A stretch of 64,000 bases of DNA from assembly GCA_028673005.1 (NCBI GenBank), contig CM054116.1, positions 71,685,315-71,749,314 of the forward strand. Direction: 5' to 3'. The position numbers and the translations under genes were made by a program. Of the stretch, positions 1-12,100 are shown piece after piece (position 1 is the first letter of the stretch; every line of letters begins with the position of its first letter). The notes under the pieces are model-generated. The model searched no databases. It saw nothing but the letters and a program-made list of their open reading frames with translations, and was not told the DNA's origin. This DNA comes from Tanypteryx hageni (lineage: Eukaryota > Arthropoda > Insecta > Odonata > Petaluridae).

Positions 1-115
1 AAAAAAAAGTGCAATTGTGATGTAAAAATAAAATGAGTATTGTTACATACTTACGGTCAGTGTGACGAGTGTTTCTGTTTTTTCTCGTCTGAAGTTGTCT
101 AATGTTGGGGGAGAG

Positions 116-1000
116 CTAAATTATCACATCTGGTATGGCATTCAGCCGATTATGGTACTTATTTTTGGTGGCAGTGCATCTAGAAAATCCAGTCTCAGTA
201 CATAGTTGAGAAAAGCAGAAGTTTGAAAACCACAGTTTTGGATAAATTTGGATGTCCATGGGTGAAACTATCCCAGAAGATAGATTTTGTTGTATTTTGC
301 TGCATTTCGAAATTTGTTGTAATGTCAATCAGACTCTCATAAGCCTTTATAGAGAAGCTGTCTGGTTTATTTAACAATAAAAATGCTTTTCGCTCCCAAC
401 TGATATCCACGTCAGGTGGAGGAAAATATTCCAAAAAATACAACTTAAATCATGCAGATGCTGGAAAATGTCACTCAGGACAATGCAACCTAATTTGCAC
501 TTTGTCTCCTCCAGATACTGCCTGAGAGTGGAAAAACCCTCCAAGTTCTTCTTCTTTTGCAATAAAAATTGTAGCAATTTTCTCTTGCATAGAGAGGTTC
601 AATTTGAGAGCTTTCTAAAAATAGCTTCCAAGTATGCTAGCTTCTGCATGAATTCTGCCATGAAATTTTTCTTAGCAGACTCCATACATTTATAACACGT
701 TCAACAAGAAACAGCTATTTCGTTGCGAAATTCAAACATTCTTACTAGAACCTTTCCTCATGACAGTCACATTACTTCTGTGTACAGCAATAGCATCATA
801 TTCTCAATCACAGTTTCATCACAAAGGATTTAAAATAATCTGGAATTAGGCTCTTAGCTATTATGAAATTCACAATGTTAATTGCTTCATCCAAAATAGA
901 TTTCAGGGATTGTGGCATTGGTTTCACAGCAAGTCTCAGGAACCATGCCAGGTGCTACTAAATAAACTTCATTTTACTTGAAAAATCAATGGATGAAGTC
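116..1000 (-). pseudogene. Decayed hAT transposase, ZBED5/FAM200/SCAND3-like (C-terminal half)
   Basis: Three overlapping - strand open pieces and the stretches between them read, with stops and frame changes, as the C-terminal half of a ZBED5/FAM200-type hAT transposase-derived protein. Seen: a piece like the family's 'TEVRWLSRGKVL' block near 740-790 (here LLYTEVM, stop, LS, stop, GKVLVRMFEF), then AKKNFMAEFMQKLAYLEAIF near 600-680, a LNLSMQ-like block, then FWDSFTHGHPNLSKTVVFKLL and the hAT dimerisation-type end (LLFSTMY, TATKNKYHNRL) near 120-300. At least four in-frame stops or shifts make it non-functional. The N-terminal half was not found to the right and no terminal repeats were recognised. 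The family is recognised from motifs; placing it in ZBED5/FAM200 rather than another Charlie-like hAT is an inference. Confidence 0.7.
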
Positions 1001-2119
1001 GTAACTTTGTGGAACTCTATAATAAATGAGAAGGGGAGAATTACTGTGTAAAAATTTCACTTTTATTAATGTTATTTATTTATTAATAGTTTACATAGTT
1101 ATTCTCTCCTCATTTTTTCATTTTACTTGGCTGTATTATGGTGTTACGTATTTTTGTTTCTGTAAACAACCTTAGTGTAAATAGGTATATGCGTTGAATA
1201 TATTTTCTGAAATATTTGTCTAAATATCTAGGTGCGTCTAATATGCCAGAAAATGTTTATTGATTTTTAATTATATTATTTATATTTTATCAAACCTGTA
1301 TTTGTTTGCTAGCATAATTTAATTTTCATAAGTATAACATTAATTTTGTAAAAGGGGTGTTTTGAGGACTTTTTATGGATGCAATCATTTACTTTTAAAA
1401 GTGGCATAAAAAGTTTGTGGCAACTTTCCTAACGTTCTTTGAAAAATTCAATAAAAATTGAGTTTAAAATTTAAATAAATTTAGTAAAAATATATTTTCT
1501 TTCATTTATGGAAGTTTTGAATCAATGTATAAATATAATTTAATATGATATAATTAATTTTATTTTCTCATATATGTGAGGTTAAATGAGATAAATTGTA
1601 ATTAAAGAGGCTCAATACTTTTCCTGTAAAGGTTACATATGTATTTCACATATTCAAGAAATAAACTGTTATTCATCATCAATATTATGTTTTTCTGATT
1701 ATATTTTATAAGTACTCCATTGAAGATGAATAATTCCAGTTTATTTTATTTTTTCACTCTGTATTTACAGAAATATAGGTTGGTACCATATGGTACCACT
1801 AGGTGCTTTTGGTAGGAAAAAATCGAGATATTGAAATAATTCGGTTTTCTACCGTTTTTTAATTATTTAAAGAAATAATGTCATAATGTGCACTTAATAT
1901 CAAAATCAGTCATGGATAGAGTAAATTACATTTAAATATCTAGTTTACAACAAATACATCTTCAAAAATTGAAACATTTCAGACAAAAATCAATATTATA
2001 TCTATAAAAATAAATGTAAAGTTTGTTTCAATGATTTCATATGAAATGACAGTTGACGTGAAGGCCTATATTGCATTTTATGCACTCAGTTCAGATACAG
2101 CTTGAACAGCTTTCGTAGG
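1001..2119. other. AT-rich intronic stretch, no gene seen
   Basis: This is AT-rich DNA without a supported coding region. The only structured item is a 16-bp palindrome at 1782-1797. It probably lies in an intron of the Fbxl20-like gene, whose F-box exons must lie left of the window. Confidence 0.5.
1782..1797. repeat. Perfect 16-bp palindrome
   Basis: GGTACCATATGGTACC is self-complementary over all 16 bases. It lies about 320 bp beyond the 3' end of the decayed piggyBac and could be a subterminal palindrome of that element, but no end motif supports this. Confidence 0.4.
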
Positions 2120-4740
2120 CACAATGTCATCTTTGTTTCATGGATCTCATAATGTGATTTACTCCATCGTGCCTCACATCATCAGGTATACCGAAAAGGA
2201 AGAAAAATAAACTATTACCTTTCTTAATTTCTTGATAAATTTTAAAATTGAAAATATTTATAACAGACTCCTGTGGAGCTTCCAACAGTACTGGCACACT
2301 CCCCTGCTTTTGGTAGATTCTTATACCTTTCAAGGTATGTTTGGACAATGGGGTGCCAAAATTCCAGTTGTGAAATGTTTTGCCCAGACTTTCTTAGCAA
2401 TAGTCAAGCATTGTACATCGTGACATCTAGAAGCCAGGTGAATATTGACCACCACCACTTTTAACCCCTTACACCGATCCGATAAAGGGATATGTTCCAG
2501 TCCATCCGGTCCGTACCACCCATATATTCATTGTACTTTCCGAAAATCTCCGGTTGTGGCACTAGAATCTTTTCTTTTTGGGAGTAGCAACCAACATTTG
2601 AAATGGGGTGAATTCTGTAACTACAGCATTGTTCACCCATTGAATCACTATAAGTCACCTTGTATGTCCCCCTTTTAATTTTTTCATTCGGTCAAGGTAA
2701 TGGATAGTCTTTCGGGATTCTATTTTCTCTTATTGTCCCTGTTGCACCATATCTGCGGGTGCTTAGGTGCTTCACCTAGTTGAAACTCGTAAAGTAGTTG
2801 TCAAATAGAAGCGATAAGCTCGTCAATCATCACAACAAGCGGTGCTGCCACCTTGCCAAATTCAGCCTCATATTCCAAGTTGCCTCTTGGATTTTTCCCT
2901 TGGTAAATATCAAAGTTTATGTTAGCAGTTTTTGTAAGCGAGCTTGAACTAAATCTATATGTATGTTTGCAGAGAAAGAACGCAAGGCATGGGTTGTAAT
3001 GCGATATCCCTGCTTTGCTACTCAGCCAATATTGTCATTCTAGCGAATTTTTAGCAATATATAGCGACTTTGGTTTCAAATTACACATGAAAAAAGGCCA
3101 CAGTGACTACCTACTAATCTAGTGAATTGATGTAACAATCTACCTAATTCTAGTGACTGGCTACAATTACGGCGTATATCTGCACTCATATGAATACAAT
3201 AATAGATTACATTGTTGTTACATGTCTGTGTGGTTTCTCTCCCAATCTCTTCAGTCTTTTTCCGATCGGACGTTGGTGCTTGATCTCTTAATGTGTGTGT
3301 CTGCTTTTACACAAATTAATGGAAATGTGGCCCTTGTAATCATGGCTGATAAGCATTTAGTATTTACCATTTTAGTGAACAACTCTTTTGGAAATTCTCC
3401 TTGAACGATTAAAGTGACTTTCCCATAACTGCATAATACGTAAATGGCTTGAATTGACTTCATTTTAGCACAAAAATTAGCAGATTGACCAAATTGACAT
3501 TCTACATTTTGTTTACCAAGAAAATGTCTATTGGATGCTGAGAAAGCAAACTGCACTTAGTAAAAACCGACGTTTCACCTTGTGTAATATATTATTGATT
3601 TACATTGAGAATTCATTTATTCATCTTTCATTTCACACACCATTCGTCTTAATTTTCTTTGTAAGCTTTATTTTCTGTTAATTATATTATATACTCACAT
3701 AAGCCACTGTGTTTACATGCCTCTATTTTAACGAAGTACTTGTACCATGATGCAGTAAATTATACGTACTTTAATTTTCAGAGATTGCTTTTTCGAAACA
3801 GTGCATGCTGAATAAATGCCATCAGGGGCTGGATTCTGCCCACAGGTCATAGTTTCCCCACCTCTGCTGTACTTCCGTAGTAAATTTCGACTCATGCAAA
3901 TTTTGAGTTATGCAATGGGTGCTGGAATGCATTACTTACATAACCCGGGGTGCGTCTGTACCCATCTCGAGTATTGAGGCACCATGCTTTGTAGCTGAAT
4001 CTGATTGTGGCTTCCCTCTAATAAATTGTTTGCAGCCGTGTCTTTCAAAGTAAGCAATCATGCTTTCATCGAAACTCATGCACTGCTCAGCCCTATAATT
4101 GATCAAAAATTTCTTTTTTCAAAGTAGCCATAAGAGGATGCAGTTTCCACGTTTTATCAGCTGCATTCATTTTTGTATTATCACAGCAATAAATAAATTG
4201 CATCAGTTGCAAAATTCTGTCACGGTGCATGGAATTGTGAACTAGCTCATTGCGAATATCCGTCATGGATTCCCAGTACTGCCTCTTATTGCATAAAGAT
4301 TTGATTGTTAGACCAGGAATGTGGCAACCTCATCGTCAAAGAAAAGTTCAAACATTTGAAGTGGGGAAGCCTCACAAAAACATGAAAAATCACCACTAGG
4401 AAAGATGGTATCCTCTACGATTAAGTCTTCTTGAATCCAAGAAGATTTGCTTTGTGATGTTTTTGCACTTTTTTGCTGGGACTGGGTTCACTATCAAGTG
4501 CAGGAGTATCAACACTTTGACTGTTTTCACTTTCCTCCCGGCCATTCCCTTCACCACAACAATCTCTTCATTTGTGCACAAGTGTTGTCCACTAAGATTG
4601 TCCACCAAACCTCCTCCATCATCCTCATTGCCAGAATCTAGATCAGACAATACAGTAGCATCTGGTGGATCAATAAATACGTCTTTAAAGGCAATATCTT
4701 TATCTTTGAGTATTTGCACAGCCTCTTGCAGAGTCAAGTC
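2120..4740 (-). pseudogene. Decayed piggyBac-like transposase
   Basis: Read on the - strand from 4740 down, the family landmarks appear in order. The acidic N-terminus (DVFIDPPDATVLSDLDSGNE, then DNLSGQHL) is at 4440-4700. A 'FKCLNFSL..VATF'-like block sits near 4320-4380. A broken middle contains the 3251-3556 open piece. The block for PQPEIFGKYNEYMGGTDRMD followed by SLYRIGVRG is at 2461-2560. A C-terminal part reading GIPDDVRHDGVNHIMRSMKQ is at 2130-2200. This matches DDE_Tnp_1_7 proteins (PQPxVIxxYNxxMGGVDxxD, then IRGKKWWW). Stops and frame changes are frequent, so it is dead. TTAA-bounded ends were not identified. In Fbxl20 orientation it is antisense and intronic. Confidence 0.8.
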
Positions 4741-5281
4741 CCTAAAATAAACATTAAATTTTTGTTTAGGCCTCTACAGAAAAAATTACAAAGTGAGACT
4801 AGAAGTAATTGCGCTCTTGTTACCAGTTACTTAAAATTAGATATAATATAACACCTCAGTATTACATGCAAAATTTCGTTAGAAATGTACACAATAATTC
4901 ATATATCAACAGTAAAAATCTGATGTGGCTACCACATGACTTTCTCCATATCTGTAATATTTCTAAAAATTCCAAATAGGTTACCTAATAATAAATATTT
5001 TAAGAAACCGAGAAAATTTTAGACTTTACAAAGAACAGAAATAAACTCAAACCATAGCCTTCTGATATTGGATATAGCCACAAAGCTCCAACAATTAAGA
5101 AAAGAAAAAGAAGGGTTACTAAGATGTAAATTAGCATCAATTGTTAACAATAGTTGTCAGTAGGTGGTTTGGTGGTGGCAGCTAAAAATATAAGATATCT
5201 CTTGAACAATGCATTAGATGGAAAAATGTTTCAAACAAAGGTTGTAGAAAATTACATTTCCTACAACTTTTAATCCGATAC
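4741..5281. other. AT-rich intronic stretch, nothing recognised
   Basis: No coding region or element end is supported here. It lies between the piggyBac remnant and a dispersed repeat. Confidence 0.5.
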
Positions 5282-5535
5282 ATTTTTACTTTCTCCATAT
5301 AGGGGAAAGTATTGTATTCATGAAAAAAATCGACTTTGAGATTTCAACGGAAATACACGTTTTGAGGTCCCCTGAACACGTTTTGACCATTTTCTCGATG
5401 ATGTCTGTTTGTGTATGTGATAGCTTTTTGTGGGTGCTCTAACTCAAAAACTATTAATCAGGTCTATGTGAAATTTTATATTTAACATTTTTATAAAACT
5501 AATTAGTTTTTGGTAAATATTGGTCCACCGTAAGT
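5282..5535 (+). repeat. Dispersed repeat, copy 1 (about 240 bp)
   Basis: This stretch resembles 9446-9692. Shared blocks include TTTACTTTCTCCATATA, GATTTCAACGGAAATACA, GGTCCCCTGAACACGTTTTG, TGAAATTTTATATTT and TTAGTTTTTGGTAA. No coding sequence or terminal repeats are visible. The second copy is the landing site of the I-like LINE. Confidence 0.75.
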
Positions 5536-5989
5536 GGGTGTTTACTCTCGTTACTTATCCATTATTTTGAAATATTTGCTTTAATATTTGATGTATATTT
5601 AGCTACGTCTTAATAATGCTCCTTTTTTATTATCTTAATTGTTTGAGTTTATTTGTTCTTTGTAAAGTCTTTAAATTTTTCTCACAGTTATGGTAGAAAT
5701 TGATGTCTCCTTCATAGAAAATTGATAGCAGTTACTAAATATAATGTGTTAGAGAGATAAAAATAAGTGGGGAGAGGGTATTTTGTTATATTCAAATTTA
5801 ACCAGGGTTTCCATTTTATATGTATTTCATATAATATACATTAATATTAATATATTATGAAATTTATCATCAGTAGTTTCTTTCATTATATCCTATAAAA
5901 GAAAAAGTTATATGTTGATGATTAAGATTAAATATCTGGTGTTAGCCTAATTTACATTCTTTATTAATGGTATATCATCTTCATGGTAG

Positions 5990-6153
5990 GGTGTTGTTGT
6001 TGAAAACATAGCCCGGAGATGCGGTGGGTTTCTCAAGAAACTCAGCCTAAGAGGGTGCCAGTCAGTTGGGGATTCAGCCATGAAGATATTTGCCCAGCAG
6101 TGCAACAACATTGAGGATTTGAACTTGAATGGCTGTACCAAAATCACTGACAG
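5990..6153 (+). CDS. FBXL20: Fbxl20-like exon A (first in window)
   Basis: The acceptor is ...TCATGGTAG|GGT and the donor GACAG|GTATAG. It is read from 5990 in phase 0 and ends with two bases of a codon. It encodes VVVENIARRCGGFLKKLSL through NLNGCTKITD, the first two LRRs after the F-box linker. The exact first codon is uncertain because the preceding exon is outside the window. Confidence 0.9.
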
Positions 6154-9100
6154 GTATAGTCTAATGCAGTGCTGTTCAGACTTTTTTTTGCATGTGTCCT
6201 TTGGACAGTTTCTTCAAATACTTGGTACCCCCACATTTTTTCATTAAAAAGAAATTGCCCTGAAAAATTGACATCAAAGTCTTCATGCCAAAGTGGAAAA
6301 ATCTAAACTTATTCTGTACAGTTACCAAATAGTTTATTTAAGCAATTTAATTAAAGTGAAAGATGTTGTATATGAATTAACTAAGATGATACCATGGTCC
6401 AGATCCTTCTGGTACCACTTTGGGCATTGGTACCACACTTTGAATACTAATGAATACTCATTCAACCTTTATATTAAAAATCTTTTTTCATGTAATGAAA
6501 TTATGCTTTCCTTTTTAAAGCGATCAGCCTCTATATATATTCCTAGAAAAAAGTAAATCATTTGATTTTCAAAATGATTATATAGGTTTATAGAAGTATT
6601 ATTAAAATATTTCATAAGAAGTAACTTTAAAAAAAGAATGGTACTGCTTGCTATAATATGAGACTGAAATTATCCTAACTGTGTGTATTGTAAGCTGAAA
6701 TATCTATTTTGAACACAAAAGTATAGATTGCTGGCTCCCAAATGTCGGTCTACTGCAACTGATTATTGAATGTGGCATGAAAAATGTTGTTAAATAAATA
6801 AGTCGATGATTTGGAAGTGTTGATAGAGCATTAATATTTCCTCTAATAAATTGATTATGATGTAATGAACAACAAATTAATGCATCCAGATGTTGTGATG
6901 TCTACTACCTTGTATTAAGTTGGGGCATATCAAAATTTGTTGGGAACCACTGGTCTGGATGACTGTGGGCAAATGTATAATAGGCACACTTAGTAGAGTT
7001 GGCAGTTATGAGGTCTGTAATTTTACAAAAAATGGCATCCATTGAATAATTTCTTCTCCAGTTGCTTTATATGCTTGACCAATTTAGAAGTGCATCTGAA
7101 AACTGATTCAAGAAAAATTAGAGCCAACAAACTTCTCTTGAGCTGAAATTGGAATCATGTCTCATTGTGAGATTTAGTGTTGGGTCTTTGCTTTTACACT
7201 GTAGTTAGCTTAGGCAATTTCTTGATCTGACTTATCCTGGCTATCTCTAAGCATTAATATGAACTAGAGTCTTGTTTCATCAGTAGATATTATTATTTTG
7301 GATTTGTTATTTGTGGTTAAACATTGAAATCTTTGACAAATAAGCTAAGGCCCAATATGGTATCTCATAGCATACTCATATTTTAATCAGTAAGCAGCTC
7401 AAAAATTGTATACAGAGGCTATTTGTTACCTACAGTAAGGGTATATGTTATGTCAAAGTCAGTGGTTCATCCTATATGCGATAATAGTTTGTTCAGCAGA
7501 ATTATGTTATGATCTGAAATTATTTCTTGTAAGGATTCATAGGAAACTCAACCAGTTACTGAACTTGTTAGCTAACAGAAGCAATAATATATTGATTGTT
7601 ACTATATATATTCTCAGGTCTGTTTGCAAGTTTGTGTGTTTGTTGCTAATGCACCACTGGTGGCATACTATCCAGGATCACGTTGGCAAATCCCATAATC
7701 AATTCCAAGAGTGTGTCATTTCTATATTTGATAGATGCAGATATGGGAGTTGCATTTTTTATTTGCATTTTAACATGATTAATAATTATCGCACAAATTT
7801 TGGGCCTGAACCAAATAATGCGTAAAGGAATGGAAATTGATTTTCACATCATCAATGTTGAAATACGTTTCAAATTGGCATACAAATTTATTTGGAATGT
7901 GAATTTTTTTGGAGGTGGAAGTCTTTGATTTATTGTATCTTTAAAATTTGGGATCTACCTCTTTCACTTTTTACACGTCTTCGTCTATCATAAGATCATT
8001 GGTTTGATTCCAGGAGTGTTTATTTTCTTCATTTTATTAATACAGGATGATTGTAGTACAGGAAGTCCTCGATTTATGTCGAGGATGCATTCCCGGGAAA
8101 TGCAGCATAAAGTGAAACAATGTATACGGAAACTGGATTTTCCGTGACCCTAATAATTCAGATACAAAGATGTATACAAAGATGATAAGTTCTAGGGAAA
8201 TAGTTTGCACCAAAAGTCAAAGAAAATATTTAGTAGGCTTTTCCTGATGAGGTTAATAACATAACGCGCACCCGATGTCAACAGCCTCCTCTCCAACTTC
8301 AAAAACGGTGTAGCACCTCTAATTAAAAATCCAAATTGATAGTTTTATGAAACGTCTTTGCTTAAGTACTTTCTGCATGTCTTTCAGCCATATTTAAGGG
8401 TTTTGTACTATTTAAATTATAAAATCGACCGTAATTACATTGGAACACACACAAAACCAAGTGATGGGAAGGCCTTGGAGCTTTCTTGATAGAACAAATG
8501 ATGTCAATGAGGAGAAAAAACTCTGACTCAATTCATGTCCTGATCTGTTTGGTGTTACAATTTACATAGTAGGTTTTGTAGGTGTCATCAAAGAAGAAAT
8601 GCCTACATTGTATTTCTTTTATGACGATGGTGCCTCTTCCATGTAATGAGAAGGCAAGGTACTCATTCGAGCATTTCTGTTGACTCAAATATCACTCTCC
8701 CTCTACTCTGCCTTTGGCTGATTCTATACTCCAATTGATGTAGCTTACAGATACAAAACCGATATGTCCAGTAACAATTTTAAGGACAAAAACTTAGTAC
8801 TTTGCTCGTAAATATCTAGACGTCATGCAAATCTATTTTTTCCAATGGGGTCAATTTGATTAATCGTCTCATCACATTGTCATTTGTATCAGCGTGAAAC
8901 AACGTTTCATCAAAATAACAAAAGGTAAAGAGGGAAAAAGTGGTAGAAATAAGGTAGATAATGAATTTCATGTTAAATGAGCTGCTATTTTCAGAGAACA
9001 GGAGAAGCTAACTTGGCAATTATGACGAGAAACTCTCTCTTATTTGTCCAATGAGTCACAAACAAATTTAACAAATTTTGAGGAAAAAGATACGCCAACA

Positions 9101-12100
9101 AAGTAAGAAATTTATTTCTAAGTATTTTGCAGTGATATTTTTTGTGCAATTTTTTATTATTGAGAACTCCTTTAGCAATGTTTGAGGATATATTTAGCTA
9201 CATTAAGGAAATTAAATAGGTACTCTGCATCATTGTTGATTGTTTCCACAGCACAATGTAGTGCTGTGGGGACGGAGGGAACATTCAGCAACAACGTTAT
9301 ATCAAAATGACATGAAGTGGGACGACTTAAATCAAGGACTTAATATGAATCATTTGCATTTTAAAATTACTTAAAAGTAAAACATGAATGTGGGATTTAG
9401 ACAGTTCTTACTTTGTGCATGTATTTTCCATTGATCTTTAGTTTTTACTTTCTCCATATATGAAATATAGAGAAATTATTGTTTTTGTGAAAAAACCGAA
9501 TTCAAGATTTCAACGGAAATACATGTTTTAAGGTCCCCTGAACACGTTTTGACTATTTTCTTAATCATGTCTCTGGGTGTGTGTCTGTGACCAGGATTTT
9601 GTTAGTGCTCGAAAACTATCAATCAGATCAGCGTGAAATTTTATATTTGACATTTTTGTTAAAGGAAGATGTGCTGATTAGTTTTCGGTAATTGGCCAGT
9701 TTTTAAAAATAACCTAAAATTTAACTTTGATCACACTCTTGGTGGCATACGTAATATGGAACTACTCATGGAAGATATAACATCAGCAGCTATCAAAAAT
9801 ATCCCCCGGTCCTCAGGTAAAATGCGGCATGCTCATGTTCCTTGGTGGAATGAGGAGTGTGCCGAGGCAATCCGTAGGCGAAAGAAGGCCCTACGGATAT
9901 TTCAGAGGTACCCAACAAGTACAAACTTGGCAGCCTTTAGACGGTTAATGGCGAAGGCCCGGCAAACAATTAAGGATGCTAAAAAGGTCTCCTGGATGAA
10001 ATATGTAACTTCCATAAACCGCAGAACACCAATAGCACAGATCTGGTCAAAGGTGAGAAGTATCTCAGGCTTAGGACATGTATCTCCAGTCACTGCCCTG
10101 GAAATAGGTGGCCGCATAGAAACATCCATGCCAAAAATCGTTGAAGCTTTCGGCCTTTACTATGCTGATATTAGCAGCACAGCAAATTACGATCGGGCTT
10201 TCTTAACCATCAAACGCAATGCGGAGCGTTGCAGCCTTGACTTTGAGGGAGGTAGCAATGCTGATCCATACAATGATGCCTTCTCGTTATGGGAGTTAAC
10301 CTCCGATATCAAGGAAACCAAGGATTCCAGCCCAGGAGTAGACGAGATCCACAATGCTTTCCTCCGCAACCTTCCAATTTCGAGTTTAAGGAATTTATTA
10401 GACACCTTTAACCAGATTTGGAGTGAAGGAAGTTTCCCGGTGGGCTGGCATGAATCCATTGTGATTCCAATCCCTAAACAGGGCAGGGAAAAGAAAGTTA
10501 CTTCGAACTTCCGTCCTATATCCCTTACTAGCTGCTAATGGAAAGAATGGTTAATAGACGGCTGATTTGGTTCCTTGAGTGCCGAAACCTCTTTTCAAAC
10601 ACCCAGTGTGGCTTCCGACGTGGAAGATCCACAACGGACCATTTAGTTCGAATTGACAACTTTATCCAGGAGACCTTCCTCCTGGGCCAGCATGTAATAG
10701 CCGTATTCTTTGATATTGAAAAGGCATATGATAAGACATAGCGGCACAAGATATTAAAGACTTTACACGACTGGGGATTTCGCGGTAATCTTCCAATTTT
10801 CATTCGCAACTTCTTAGCAAACTGTGTATTCAGGGTACGAATTGGCAAGTGTTTATCACGCCCCTTTAACTTGGAGAATGGTGTGCCTCAAGGGTCAGTC
10901 TTAAGCGTCACACTCTTCGCGATTGCCATTAATGACGTTGTCAGGTGTATTACATCCCCGGTGTTGGCAACGTTATATGTCGACGATCTAGCAATATTTT
11001 GCCGATCTGTGAAACTGAGGTCTGCAGAGCGTCAAATTCAGTTGACGCTGAACCGCCTCGAACATTGGGCTCAATCTAATGGCTTCAATTTCTCCAAGGA
11101 GAAGACCAAATGCATACATTTTGACAGGGGCAGAGGCATGTATCCTCAACCTAGTTTGCGCCTTGGATGAACACCTCTAAAATTTGTTGAGGCCATCCGA
11201 TTTCTTGGTTTGGTGTTTGACAGGAAATTGAACTGGCGGGCTCACATCTGCAGTCTTAAGGATAAGTGTTTACAATCACTAAATATTTTAAGATTTTTAA
11301 CTAATTCAAATTGGGGCACAGACCGCACATCAATGCTTCTCCTTTACAGAGTGTTAATATGGTCTAAACTTGATTACGGGTCCATTATCTACACCTCAGG
11401 AAGAGTATCATACCTACGACCACTTTCGACCATTCATAATTTAGCACTCCGTCTGGCTACTGGAGCATTCAGAACCAGTCCGGTACAAAGTATTTATTGT
11501 GAAGCAAGTGAACCTCCTCTGGAGACACGCCGAAAGATTTTAACCTTTAATTATGCAGCAAAAGTTTTGTCTTGGAGGACACATCCTTGTTTTGATATTA
11601 TTTTTAGTCTGTGTTTTATGGATGTTTTTAATCGTTGACCCAGAGTAACTTTACCATTAGGGGTGCACTTTCACAATTTTGTTAATGAGACTGGTTTTAC
11701 TCTACCGGACATGTATCCTAGTGGTTTTATAAAAATGCCACCATGGCAGGTTCCACAACCCAAGGTTTTATTTAATATGACAAGGTACTCTAAGGCCGAC
11801 ACTAACCCTTCTGTTTTTATTAATATCCTGAACGAAATGCTTGCATCAAAACCGGGCATTATCCCCATCTATACAGACGGCTCTAAGACGAAGGAGGCCT
11901 GCGGATGCGCTGCTACATCTACTGCTCTGGGAACTAGAAAGGTGAAGCTGCACCCGAGGTGTAGCATATTCACAGCAGAGCTTATTGCATTAAAAACTGC
12001 CTTGGAGATGATCAAGTCAAGAAACATGTCATATTTGATATGTTCTGACTCAAGAAGCGCTCTTCAATCTCTATCGCTTTTCTCTTCTCTGCACCCAGTA

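Noticed and set aside
7445..7825. 126-codon + frame
   Set aside because: Its 3' end lies in a dispersed repeat and no family pattern is visible.
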